A DNA stretch of 64,000 bases from Mesonia aquimarina (lineage in GTDB: Bacteria; Bacteroidota; Bacteroidia; Flavobacteriales; Flavobacteriaceae), in assembly GCF_003667275.1 (NCBI RefSeq), contig NZ_RCNV01000011.1, forward strand, positions 52,687 to 116,686, in the 5' to 3' direction. Positions 26,998 through 35,534 of this stretch are shown here, one piece after another. The notes beneath the pieces are model-generated. The model did no database searches and had not been told where the DNA came from. It saw only the letters and a list, made by a program, of their open reading frames with translations. The translations under genes were made by a program, and so were the position numbers. How positions within the stretch are numbered: the first letter of the stretch is position 1; the number at the start of each line of letters is the position of its first letter.

Positions 26998-28049
26998 TTT
27001 TTTTCTTTTAAGGATTTTTTATAATCTTCAAAATTACCTGTTTCCATTAAATGAAGAATATTATAATCTGTACCAAACATCTTTTTTAATTTCCAGAAAG
27101 GAGGATTCAGTACACACATATCTAAAAAACTATATAAAAAAGAAACTCTCATAGAGTTTAGTGGAGACCACCAACGATAGCCAACTCCTATAGAATCAGT
27201 TAAATTTGTCACAGTATGCCAATAATGTGGTGGGTTAAACAATATATCTCCAGGTTTTAAATGTGCCTCAAAGCTATCTATATATTTAAATAATGTATAA
27301 GGTGTTTCGTAATTAGGATTAAAAGGATCAAAAGAACCTTCAGCTTTTTTATAAGGAGCTGATCTATGAAGGTTTTTTCCGGGATCCGGATCTACTATGA
27401 TAGTTTTGTTTGGCGGATACAATATAAACTTTTTCTCGCCATAAACCTGTGTAAAAAGATTACCCCCGGTAGAATTATGCATCGGCGTGCTAGTGTTTTT
27501 ACCTCCAATAAAAACTTGAAAAAATTCGCCTAAACTTAAATTTGCTTTTCTATTTCTAAGCCATTTGTAATCAAAATCTTTTATATGCTCTGGATGTCTT
27601 GTAAGTAAAGGGTAAAAACGATAATACTTAGACCCTCCTTGTTGAATATTATTTATTAGTTCTTTTAGCCGTAAAACTTCAAATGCCTTTTCTCTTATAT
27701 TATCACCAGAAATTAAAATTTCATCATCTCCATGGAGTTCTTTAAAATAGTCTAAACTCCATTTTTGTACACAGGCCCATTCTTTAGCAGCTCCTTCTAA
27801 AATTACTGGGATACCCTTTTTTAAATAATAAGATTTAAATTCTTTTTTGGTTAAATTTTTCTTTCGTTCTACTTGACGTATTTTCCCTTCTCCTTTTTTT
27901 TTAAGTTGAATATGAAGTTTTTGATAAAGTTTTCGTCGAGATTTATTATGAAGTTTAAATGTATTATAACGACCAATAAAATGATCTAAAGTTTGGAAAT
28001 AACCGTATTTTAAATGATCTTCTATTTTTATACCATCATTATTCCCCAT
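26994..28049 (-). CDS. cupin-like (JmjC/FIH-fold) protein with degenerate metal site, copy 2
   Basis: A 351-residue paralog of 25386-26441, sharing KKGIPVILEGAAKEWACVQK, WSLDYFKELHGDDEIL, KYYRFYPLL-HPEH and SIGVGYRW. The place of the iron-binding HxD reads His191-Asn-Ser193 (TPMHNSTGGN), and the distal His278 is kept in NPPHYWHTV. The residue numbers of H, x and H are identical in both copies, so the loss predates or accompanies the duplication. It overlaps the GNAT gene by 11 bases upstream and the SRPBCC gene by four bases downstream. Confidence 0.85.
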   Translation of the reverse strand: MGNNDGIKIEDHLKYGYFQTLDHFIGRYNTFKLHNKSRRKLYQKLHIQLKKKGEGKIRQVERKKNLTKKEFKSYYLKKGIPVILEGAAKEWACVQKWSLDYFKELHGDDEILISGDNIREKAFEVLRLKELINNIQQGGSKYYRFYPLLTRHPEHIKDFDYKWLRNRKANLSLGEFFQVFIGGKNTSTPMHNSTGGNLFTQVYGEKKFILYPPNKTIIVDPDPGKNLHRSAPYKKAEGSFDPFNPNYETPYTLFKYIDSFEAHLKPGDILFNPPHYWHTVTNLTDSIGVGYRWWSPLNSMRVSFLYSFLDMCVLNPPFWKLKKMFGTDYNILHLMETGNFEDYKKSLKEKK

Positions 28050-28695
28050 GGCTTCTTTTTTTATCGATTACTTTTTTTAAATATACAGGAAGTTTTGGAT
28101 AAAGTTCCTCCATATCTTGTTTTGATAATGAAACATCGTCCCAACTAATATCTTTTGTTTCTCCTGTCAGTTTTTTTACCGTTAGCCTAAGCAAAGATGC
28201 TTTTTCAAGATATGCTTTTTTTGTTAATTCCATTTTCACTTTTTGTTCATCTTCTATTTCTTCTGTTATAGAATAACCTAATTTTAAATTGTAAGCAATT
28301 GCTTTTGTATTATCTTTTCTTACTTCAGCCATGGTAAGATGCATACCCATAATTAAAAAAGTAATATCAGCTAAACAAATTGAAGCGATTACTGGAAGAT
28401 GAGAGTTTTGATAAGTTTCATCCCAAATAAACATTCCTCCTTCAGCAGTTTTGTTTTTATACGAGTGTACCTTCCCGTGAATAAGACCTATTTTTTTATC
28501 CTTATATTTAATTACAAAATAATAATGATGTGCGGTATTAATCTTCTTAAACCATTCTTGTTGATCCTTCTTTGATATTCTCTTTTGAAAAAACATTTTA
28601 CTACTTATCTCTGCCTTATTTCGCATTTTTCTAACAAGTTCTAAGTCTGCTTTCTGAAGGCGAATAAGTGTAATACCGTATTTTTCGATAATCAT
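28039..28695 (-). CDS. GNAT-family N-acyltransferase, PseH-like
   Basis: A 218-residue protein. The first 160 residues match the GNAT fold of nucleotide-amino-sugar acetyltransferases: LIRLQKADLELVRKMRNK, ISKKDQQEWFKKI, YYFVIKYKDKKIGLIHGK, then AEVRKDNTKAIAYNLKLGY as the acyl-CoA binding helix region. About 55 extra C-terminal residues follow. PseH-type enzymes acylate a 4-amino group on a nucleotide sugar, using acyl-CoA or acyl-ACP. With a ketosynthase-carrier-reductase set in the same operon, a non-acetyl acyl donor is plausible (inference). Confidence 0.75.
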   Translation of the reverse strand: MIIEKYGITLIRLQKADLELVRKMRNKAEISSKMFFQKRISKKDQQEWFKKINTAHHYYFVIKYKDKKIGLIHGKVHSYKNKTAEGGMFIWDETYQNSHLPVIASICLADITFLIMGMHLTMAEVRKDNTKAIAYNLKLGYSITEEIEDEQKVKMELTKKAYLEKASLLRLTVKKLTGETKDISWDDVSLSKQDMEELYPKLPVYLKKVIDKKRSHGE

Positions 28696-29609
28696 AAATA
28701 CCGTTCTTTAATAGAAAAACTTGGTTTATTATTTAAGACAATATAAATGTTGTTTAAATATTTTCCTATTATTCCAAAACAGAGTAAAATCAAGCTTGTT
28801 GAAAATGAAATAGCAACAATTATAGCAGTAAATCCTGCTACATCTATTCCTAGAAAAATCTTTTTGAAGATAAAAAATAAACCAATAATAAACGACAAAA
28901 ATGAAAAAAAAGCCCCTCCATACGTCATTAATTTTAAGGGCCAAGTACCGTAAAGTAATGTAATAGAGGTTATAAACCTAAAGGTGTTTCTTAATGAATA
29001 ACCCGTCTTTCCATGTTTTCTGGGGTGCTTTTTTACTTGAACAAAATCAATGTAATTGGTATACCAAAAGAATAATTCATCTAAAAAAATAAAATGTTGT
29101 TTATGATTTCTGATCTTTTCAACTAAAGAAGAATTAAAGATTCTAAATGAAGAACCTTCTCCTAAAGCTCCTTCAACAGCCTTGCTTCCTTTTTTCCAGA
29201 GCTGACTTCCAGCATTTTTTATAGAATTATTTATATTTCTATCAATTCCGTAAACTAAATCTAACGAATCGATTTTAATTTTATCGATCAGTTTTACAAT
29301 ATCCTCGGGGGCGTGTTGTAAATCATCATCAATAGTAATTATGTAATCACTTTTTACAAAACTGAAAGCACAAAAAGTAGCATTATGCTGACCGTAATTT
29401 TTTGAAAGTCGAATAATTTTTACAGATTCTGGATATTTCTTTTTTATTTCTTTAAGAATTTTCCAGCTATTATCGCTAGAAAAATCGTCTACAAAAATTA
29501 ATTCAAAAGAAATATTTTTAATAGAATTAAAAACCGAAATCAGTCTTAAAGAAAGCTCTTTTAAGCTATCTTCACTATTATAAACAGGAATAATTACAGA
29601 ATAATCCAT
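28692..29609 (-). CDS. GT2 glycosyltransferase with C-terminal membrane helices (ArnC/GtrB-like)
   Basis: A 305-residue protein. The GT-A domain has YSVIIPVYNSEDSLKEL, LIFVDDFSSDNSWKIL, SKNYGQHNATFCAF and the metal motif IDDDLQHAP. Near residue 195, PRKHGKTGYSLRN fits the acceptor-phosphate segment of polyprenyl-phosphate glycosyltransferases. Two hydrophobic helices follow (about 225-250 and 262-285). Relatives transfer a sugar from a nucleotide donor onto undecaprenyl phosphate. It overlaps the GNAT gene by four bases and suggests that the operon product is a sugar-bearing lipid intermediate. Confidence 0.85.
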   Translation of the reverse strand: MDYSVIIPVYNSEDSLKELSLRLISVFNSIKNISFELIFVDDFSSDNSWKILKEIKKKYPESVKIIRLSKNYGQHNATFCAFSFVKSDYIITIDDDLQHAPEDIVKLIDKIKIDSLDLVYGIDRNINNSIKNAGSQLWKKGSKAVEGALGEGSSFRIFNSSLVEKIRNHKQHFIFLDELFFWYTNYIDFVQVKKHPRKHGKTGYSLRNTFRFITSITLLYGTWPLKLMTYGGAFFSFLSFIIGLFFIFKKIFLGIDVAGFTAIIVAISFSTSLILLCFGIIGKYLNNIYIVLNNKPSFSIKERYL

Positions 29610-29618
29610 AGCTATAAA

Positions 29619-30365
29619 TTAATGACCTGCTGTTAAACCTCCATCCATAACCAACTCCGTTCCGGTTATCCATTTAGAAGCATTAGATAATAAAAATAAA
29701 ATTGCATTAGCAACGTCTTCTGGCTCTCCAAATCCTAATGGGTAATGTTCTCCATGCTTATCCATCATTTCTTTACTTACTGCTTTTTCAGCTTCTTCAA
29801 AAATGGGTGTTCTTACCATAGCCGCACTAATTACATTAGAACGTATTTTTTGAGGAGCATATTCTAAAGCTATTGTTTTACTATATGCATTTATTGCCGC
29901 TTTGCTTCCTGCGTATAACGCTCCTCCTTTATGAGCAAAATGACTGGATATAGATGACATAAATACCAATGAAGCGGTATTATTAATTTTTTTAGCCTTA
30001 AAAAGTTTACTTGTTAATAACACAGAGGCTGTATAATTAACCTCAAACAATTGATTAATCTGTTTTTGACCAATAAATTTAATTGGAAAAGGACGAACCA
30101 TACCAACACTATGAACAATTCCATCTAATTTTGGCAGCTGGTCTATTAAATTTTCAAGTTGAACTGCGTTAGTTAAATCAGCTAAAATAACACGATGGTT
30201 TTCGCCTTTTAATTGATTAAAAACATCATTTAATCTATCTTTATTTCTTGCTAAAATAATAAGTGTTGCCCCCACACTAGCTAATGTAATTGCAGTTTGA
30301 GCACCAATTCCTGAAGATGCTCCAGTTACAAGAATGTTTTTTTTATTTAAACGAAACTCACTCAT
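29619..30365 (-). CDS. short-chain dehydrogenase/reductase, FabG-like
   Basis: A 248-residue SDR. The cofactor site is NILVTGASSGIGAQTA; the following ARNKDRL favours NADP. Catalytic residues are in FMSSISS and ALYAGSKAAINAYSKTIAL (Tyr-x3-Lys). The end WITGTELVMDGGLTAGH is typical of the FabG type. In context it is the probable reductase for 3-oxoacyl groups made by the two ketosynthases next to it. It overlaps the downstream ketosynthase gene start by four bases. Confidence 0.85.
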   Translation of the reverse strand: MSEFRLNKKNILVTGASSGIGAQTAITLASVGATLIILARNKDRLNDVFNQLKGENHRVILADLTNAVQLENLIDQLPKLDGIVHSVGMVRPFPIKFIGQKQINQLFEVNYTASVLLTSKLFKAKKINNTASLVFMSSISSHFAHKGGALYAGSKAAINAYSKTIALEYAPQKIRSNVISAAMVRTPIFEEAEKAVSKEMMDKHGEHYPLGFGEPEDVANAILFLLSNASKWITGTELVMDGGLTAGH

Positions 30366-31417
30366 ACTTCAATTAATTTGGGACAAGCAATTTTATTTAT
30401 TTCTAAAGTTACTATTCCCCATGATAAACCAACTCCAAAACCCGACAATAATAAACGTAACCTATTCTTTTTTGCCTGATCGTTAAGTTGCGTGACAAGT
30501 GTTAAAGGAATGGAGGCTGAACTTGTATTACCGAAATTTTTAATTGAATAAGGAACTTTTTCCGCTTGAAATTTTAATTTTTTACGAATCGTTTCATTCA
30601 TTAATTTATTGGCTTGATGCATTAAAAAATAATCATAATCATCTGGATTAGAATTTGTTTTACTAAGAAACTCTTTTAAACTTTTAGGAACATCTGTTAT
30701 TGAGAAATTAAAAACATCAAGTCCGTTTAATGCTAAATTTAAATTGCAACGTTTTATTCCATCTGCAATTTCCTTTTTTATAAAAGACTCTTCATTTATC
30801 AAATTTCTAATCCCACCATCTTTTATAATGATAGACTTATAACCTTCGCCTTTGCTATTTAATTGAAAACACATTTTTTTTGCACTTTCATCATATTCCA
30901 ATGCAGTTACAGAACCTGCATCACCAAATAAAGGATAAGTACTTTTATCTTCTTTAGCACAAGTTGCAGAAGATATATCACCCATCATCAATAAAGCTTT
31001 ATTTAAGCCGGTATTTTTTAAAAGACTACTAACAACAGAAATTCCGTAAGGGTACCCTGAACATCCTAAGCCTATATCAAAAGCCATACAATTAGTTGAT
31101 AAACCTAAGCGGTCTTGCAAAATAATTGATGTGGCTGGTAAATAATAATCTCTAGATTGCGATAAAAAAACAAGTATATCTACTTCATCCTTTTTCCAAT
31201 CAAGTTCCTTTAAAAGTACTTTTGCCGCCTCTAAACATAAATCTGAAGTTGTTAATCCTTTAGGAGCTACTCTTCTATTTTCAACGCCAGTAGTTTTTAC
31301 TAATAACTTTTTCTCTGTAGCAGATAATTTATCATAATCCCAATTAGATTCGGTATTTTTAGGAACCGCTGCTGCAATCCCTGAAATCTTAACATCAGAA
31401 ATAGAAAAAAAAGGCAT
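30362..31417 (-). CDS. ketoacyl-ACP synthase III-type enzyme, second of the operon
   Basis: A 351-residue thiolase-fold condensing enzyme of the FabH type. The full Cys-His-Asn triad is present: Cys119 in DIGLGCSGYPYG, His in FLMHQANKLMNE and Asn in NFGNTSSASIPL. It differs clearly from the other ketosynthase of the operon at 31655-32698, so the two probably accept different starters or carry out successive steps. It touches the carrier-protein gene (stop and start share a base). Confidence 0.85.
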   Translation of the reverse strand: MPFFSISDVKISGIAAAVPKNTESNWDYDKLSATEKKLLVKTTGVENRRVAPKGLTTSDLCLEAAKVLLKELDWKKDEVDILVFLSQSRDYYLPATSIILQDRLGLSTNCMAFDIGLGCSGYPYGISVVSSLLKNTGLNKALLMMGDISSATCAKEDKSTYPLFGDAGSVTALEYDESAKKMCFQLNSKGEGYKSIIIKDGGIRNLINEESFIKKEIADGIKRCNLNLALNGLDVFNFSITDVPKSLKEFLSKTNSNPDDYDYFLMHQANKLMNETIRKKLKFQAEKVPYSIKNFGNTSSASIPLTLVTQLNDQAKKNRLRLLLSGFGVGLSWGIVTLEINKIACPKLIEV

Positions 31418-31647
31418 TATTTACGTTCTTTAACTATAGTGTACAAATCTTCTACGCTAGAAAGTCGTGTTAAATCTTCTCCTGTTAAAACAACATCATA
31501 TTCTGTATCTATAAGCGCTATAATAATAAGGGCGTGCATAGAACTCCATTCATCTAAATCTTTAAAGCTAGTTTCTTTTTGAAGTGTTCCTGGCTCAAGC
31601 TCATCAAACTCAGCTTCTATTTTTTCAATAAAAGTATTTATATTCAT
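31417..31647 (-). CDS. acyl carrier protein of the operon
   Basis: A 76-residue acidic helical protein from ATG 31647; a TTG at 31662 would overlap the upstream gene. The probable phosphopantetheine site is Ser36 in DEWSSMHALIII, which corresponds to the DSL motif of standard carrier proteins and the WDSL form of carrier proteins found in surface-sugar operons. The usual aspartate before the serine is replaced by serine. It lies between the two ketosynthase genes and should carry their acyl chain. Confidence 0.75.
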   Translation of the reverse strand: MNINTFIEKIEAEFDELEPGTLQKETSFKDLDEWSSMHALIIIALIDTEYDVVLTGEDLTRLSSVEDLYTIVKERK

Positions 31648-31654
31648 AGTTAAT

Positions 31655-32698
31655 TTATTCAAAATTAATAATCGTTCCGCCCCAAGAAAGTCCTATTCCA
31701 AAACCTGCTAATAAAACTTTATCACCTTGAGAAAATTTATTCTCTCTAAAAGCATCACATAAAGCAATTGGAATTGAGGCTGAAACAGTATTCCCTATTT
31801 CTTCAATATTGACAATAAACTGTTCAGAAGGAATTTTCATGCGTTTTCTTATAAAATCTAGCATCTGTCCGTTTGCCTGATGCAATATAAAAAAAGAAAT
31901 ATCATTTTGTGATAAATTTTCAATTTCTAATAATTTTTTTACTAACCGAGGAACGGTTCGTAAAGCAAATAAAAATATTGCTGAACTTTTCATAATTAAT
32001 CGCCCTCCTAAATTATTGTGACGATCATTTAAAAACTGACGTAACCATTCTACATCAGCTGGATGACGTGTTCCTGAACGCTCAACTTTTAAAAGGTGTT
32101 CTCCTGAGCCGTCTGTACCAAAAGTAAATTTGCCTAAACTAGCATTAATTCCCTCTTTAATTTTCTGGTTACTGACAAGTGTTGCAGCACCAGCATCGCT
32201 AAAAATAGAGCGCAATTCTATATCTGAAGGATGAATAATTTTTGTAGGTGTATCTGCTGTAATTAGTAAAACATTATTCACTTGTCCAGAAACAATAAGT
32301 GCGTTAGCAATACTTAAGCCATAAACAAAACCTGTGCACCCATGCAAAATATCAATTGCTCCTACAGTAGTTTTTAAACCTAAATCATTTTGAATAATGC
32401 AGGCAGTAGTCGGTCCTTTATATTCTAAAGCGTCAGAAACAAAAATAATATATTCAACATCATCTTTATCAATGTCCCACTCTAAAAATATTTTTTTAGC
32501 AGCATAATTCCCTAGGTCTTTCGCAGTAACAGAAAGCTTTGCTTGGTAACGCTTTCGTATCCAATTTTGCTGATATAATTCATCAGCAGTTATTCTTTTT
32601 TCCTTTTGTTTAGCAAAAACTTGATAGTCCTTAATAATATCTTGATTAGATATAAAGTCCTCAGGAAAATAATAACTAATTGCATTTATGTACCCCAT
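31655..32698 (-). CDS. ketoacyl-ACP synthase III-type enzyme, first of the operon
   Basis: A 347-residue condensing enzyme from ATG 32698 (MGYINAISYYFPED). The triad is complete: Cys121 in DILHGCTGFVYG, His in FILHQANGQMLDF and Asn in EEIGNTVSASIPI. It opens the nine-gene minus-strand operon. FabH-type enzymes condense a starter acyl-CoA with malonyl-ACP; two of them with a private carrier and reductase point to a short, tailored acyl chain rather than bulk fatty-acid synthesis. Confidence 0.85.
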   Translation of the reverse strand: MGYINAISYYFPEDFISNQDIIKDYQVFAKQKEKRITADELYQQNWIRKRYQAKLSVTAKDLGNYAAKKIFLEWDIDKDDVEYIIFVSDALEYKGPTTACIIQNDLGLKTTVGAIDILHGCTGFVYGLSIANALIVSGQVNNVLLITADTPTKIIHPSDIELRSIFSDAGAATLVSNQKIKEGINASLGKFTFGTDGSGEHLLKVERSGTRHPADVEWLRQFLNDRHNNLGGRLIMKSSAIFLFALRTVPRLVKKLLEIENLSQNDISFFILHQANGQMLDFIRKRMKIPSEQFIVNIEEIGNTVSASIPIALCDAFRENKFSQGDKVLLAGFGIGLSWGGTIINFE

Positions 32699-32773
32699 AA
32701 TCAAACTGAAAAATTAAGACATTAACTTAATTTAATAAAATTTTGATAAAGGTATTTTTTTAAATTGAATAAA

Positions 32774-32801
32774 AAAAGCCGATGAAAAATCATCGGCTTT
32801 T
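32774..32801 (-). terminator. rho-independent terminator after nqrF
   Basis: A 12-base perfect stem, AAAAGCCGATGA (32774-32785) and TCATCGGCTTTT (32790-32801), has a four-base loop. On the minus strand it is followed by further T residues. It closes the nqr operon and separates it from the acyl/glycan operon. Confidence 0.9.
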
Positions 32802-32823
32802 ATAAATTTTATGTTATTTCCGT

Positions 32824-34116
32824 TTATCCTCCAAAGTCATCAAATCGAATATTTTCATCAGGAATTCCAAAATCTTCTCCCATTTTTTGCACTGCCTTAT
32901 TCATCAATGGAGGTCCACAGAAGTATAATTCAATCTCTTCCGGCTCGTCATGTTTAGACAGGTAATTATCAATCACCACATTATGAACAAAGCCTACAAA
33001 ACCATCTCCTTCTTCGTCATGTATATCTTTCTTCACTTTCCAATTATCTTCTTCCATTGGCTCAGAAAGTGCCATATAAAATTTAAAATTAGGGAATTCT
33101 TTTTCTAATTCTCTAAAATGTTCAATATAAAACAATTCTCTTTTAGAACGCCCTCCATACCAGTAAGTAACTTTCCTTCCTGTTTTAAGGGTTTTAAACA
33201 AGTGGTATAAATGCGAACGCATTGGCGCCATTCCAGCTCCACCACCAACATATAACATTTCAGACTCACTGTGGTTTATGAAAAACTCTCCATAAGGACC
33301 TGAAATAGTAACTTTATCACCTTTTTTCTTAGCGAAAATATAAGATGAAGCAATACCAGGATTCACATCCATCCATGTATTTTTTGCTCGGTCCCAAGGT
33401 GGAGTAGCAATACGCACATTAAGCATTACCTCTCTCCCTTCCGCAGGGTAAGAAGCCATGGAATAGGCTCTTTCTACAGTTTCAGGATTTTTCATCACTA
33501 AAGGCCATAATCCGAAATTATCCCATTCCTTTTTAAACTTATCAGGTTCACCGGGATGTTCTTCAGGATGTGCCTTAATATCAATATCTTCAAATTTAAC
33601 TTCTGTCTTAGGAACTTCTATCTGAATATATCCACCGGCTTTATAGTCCATATCTTCCGGAAGCTCAACTACAAATTCCTTTATAAAGGAAGCAACGTTC
33701 CAGTTTCTAACTACAGTAGCTTCCCACTTTTTAATTCCAAAGACTTCTTCTGGAATTTCAATATCCATATCTTGCTTTACCTTGACTTGGCAACCTAAAC
33801 GCCAACCTTCAGCAATTTCTTTACGTGTAAAATGTGGCTCCTCAGTAGGAAGAATTGCTCCACCTCCTTCTTTTACGATACATTTACATTGAATACAAGT
33901 TCCACCACCACCACAAGCAGATGGTAAAAATAACTTGTTGTCTCCTAAGGTTGAAAGTAATGTACCTCCAGAACCTACTTCTATATCTTTTTCATTATTA
34001 ACATTAATCTTTACTGGTCCAGAAGGTATTAATTTTGCCTTGGCACCTAATAATACACCAACCAACAAAAGGATTAATGCTAAAAATACAACGATACTTG
34101 CAATTATAACTGTCAT
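32824..34116 (-). CDS. nqrF: NqrF, Na+-NQR NADH-binding subunit
   Basis: A 430-residue subunit. An N-terminal membrane helix ([21 protein letters not shown]) is followed by a [2Fe-2S] ferredoxin domain with cysteines in [13 protein letters not shown] and GCQVK, then an FAD domain ([16 protein letters not shown]) and an NADH domain ([13 protein letters not shown]). It ends with the family's aromatic/acidic tail FDDFGG. NqrF takes electrons from NADH into the sodium pump. It is the last gene of nqrABCDEF. Confidence 0.97.
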   Translation of the reverse strand: MTVIIASIVVFLALILLLVGVLLGAKAKLIPSGPVKINVNNEKDIEVGSGGTLLSTLGDNKLFLPSACGGGGTCIQCKCIVKEGGGAILPTEEPHFTRKEIAEGWRLGCQVKVKQDMDIEIPEEVFGIKKWEATVVRNWNVASFIKEFVVELPEDMDYKAGGYIQIEVPKTEVKFEDIDIKAHPEEHPGEPDKFKKEWDNFGLWPLVMKNPETVERAYSMASYPAEGREVMLNVRIATPPWDRAKNTWMDVNPGIASSYIFAKKKGDKVTISGPYGEFFINHSESEMLYVGGGAGMAPMRSHLYHLFKTLKTGRKVTYWYGGRSKRELFYIEHFRELEKEFPNFKFYMALSEPMEEDNWKVKKDIHDEEGDGFVGFVHNVVIDNYLSKHDEPEEIELYFCGPPLMNKAVQKMGEDFGIPDENIRFDDFGG

Positions 34117-34132
34117 AGTGTTCTTTTTTCAA

Positions 34133-34750
34133 CTATAATTCGATTCCCATAAAACTCATAAATCCAATTGCCATAAGCCCGGTAATGATAAAGGTAATTC
34201 CTAATCCCTTTAATGGTGCCGGTACATTTGAATAAGCAATTTTCTCTCGGATTGCTGCAATACCTAATATTGCTAAAAACCATCCTATTCCACTTCCAAA
34301 CCCATAGGTTAATGCTTCTCCTACTCCACCAAAATCTTTTTGCTGCATAAATAACGAGCCTCCTAAAATAGCACAGTTTACAGCGATTAGTGGTAAAAAT
34401 ATTCCTAGAGCACCATATAAAGCCGGAGCAAATTTTTCTACAATCATTTCTACTAGTTGTACCATCGATGCAATTACAGCAATAAACATGATAAAACTTA
34501 AGAAACTAAGATCTACACTTGCATAAGAAGGGTCTAACCAACTTAAAGCGCCCGGTCTTAGTAAATATTTATCCATAAAAAAGTTAATAGGAACGGTAAC
34601 TGTTAATACAAATATTACCGCTGCTCCTAAACCTACCGCAGTTTTAACTGTTTTTGAAACTGCTAAATATGAACACATTCCTAGGAAGTATGCGAAAATC
34701 ATATTTTCGATAAAAATACTTCGTACAAATAAATTTAATAATTCTTGCAT
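34133..34750 (-). CDS. nqrE: NqrE, Na+-NQR membrane subunit
   Basis: A 205-residue, six-helix membrane subunit. The conserved [20 protein letters not shown] (with the cysteine that helps bind the intramembrane iron centre), [10 protein letters not shown] and [11 protein letters not shown] are present. It is homologous to NqrD and packs against it in the membrane core. It lies 16 bases upstream of nqrF and 22 downstream of nqrD. Confidence 0.97.
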   Translation of the reverse strand: MQELLNLFVRSIFIENMIFAYFLGMCSYLAVSKTVKTAVGLGAAVIFVLTVTVPINFFMDKYLLRPGALSWLDPSYASVDLSFLSFIMFIAVIASMVQLVEMIVEKFAPALYGALGIFLPLIAVNCAILGGSLFMQQKDFGGVGEALTYGFGSGIGWFLAILGIAAIREKIAYSNVPAPLKGLGITFIITGLMAIGFMSFMGIEL

Positions 34751-34772
34751 AATCTTATTTTTTTAGCAGCTA

Positions 34773-35528
34773 CTATGCTTCTTCAATTAATTTTCTATTT
34801 CTTGAACGCTGAATCCAAATAATGATACCCACTATGATTAAAGCCATCGGCGATAATAGCATAAGACCATTATTCTCATAACCCAAAGCATAAAGTCCTG
34901 AAGATTCTGCCACAGTTACTCCTTTATGACCTAATACTTCATAACCAAATAACTTACCTGATCCTAACAACTCTCTAAAGAAAGCTACCACAATAAGAAT
35001 AAAACCATAACCGGCAGCATTTCCAATACCATCTAATAATGATTTATAAACACCATTTCCTAAAGCAAAAGCTTCTAAACGTCCCATTACAATACAGTTT
35101 GTAATAATAAGACCTACGAAAACCGAAAGCTGCTTACTAACATCATAAGCATAGGCTTTAAGTATTTGATCTACTAGAATTACTAATGCTGCAACAATAA
35201 CTAATTGTACAATAATTCTAATTCTACTTGGAATTAAATTACGAATCATCGAAACAATCATATTACTAAATGCCATTACAGCCATTACAGCAATTGACAT
35301 AACAATTGCCGGCTCTAATTGAACTGTAATTGCTAACGCAGAACATATCCCTAATACTTGAACCGTAATCGGGTTATCGTCATTTAAAGGATCACTCAGT
35401 AATTTTCTATTTTGCTTAGAAAGAAAATGTTCCTTTTCTTCAGAATTTGAAAGAAACAGAATCATCTCTTTCTTTTTAGCTTCTTCTTTTGAAGAAACTT
35501 TTTCTTGTGTATTGTTTTCTTTAGCCAT
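34773..35528 (-). CDS. nqrD: NqrD, Na+-NQR membrane subunit with extended N-terminus
   Basis: A 251-residue subunit; from the motif [20 protein letters not shown] onward it matches NqrD (about 210 residues), with six membrane helices and [14 protein letters not shown]. The first 40 residues are an extra lysine/glutamate-rich segment ([18 protein letters not shown], then [15 protein letters not shown]) that is not usual in NqrD from other phyla. ATG 35528 is the only convincing upstream ATG, six bases after nqrC, so the extension seems real. Confidence 0.95.
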   Translation of the reverse strand: MAKENNTQEKVSSKEEAKKKEMILFLSNSEEKEHFLSKQNRKLLSDPLNDDNPITVQVLGICSALAITVQLEPAIVMSIAVMAVMAFSNMIVSMIRNLIPSRIRIIVQLVIVAALVILVDQILKAYAYDVSKQLSVFVGLIITNCIVMGRLEAFALGNGVYKSLLDGIGNAAGYGFILIVVAFFRELLGSGKLFGYEVLGHKGVTVAESSGLYALGYENNGLMLLSPMALIIVGIIIWIQRSRNRKLIEEA

Positions 35529-35534
35529 AAAACT

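Noticed and set aside
25386..32698. Aryl-polyene or flexirubin pigment cluster
   Set aside because: Ketosynthases, carrier and a reductase are present, but there is no KAS II/chain-length pair, dehydratase, aromatic ammonia-lyase or lipid A-like acyltransferase, and a glycosyltransferase plus GNAT do not fit.
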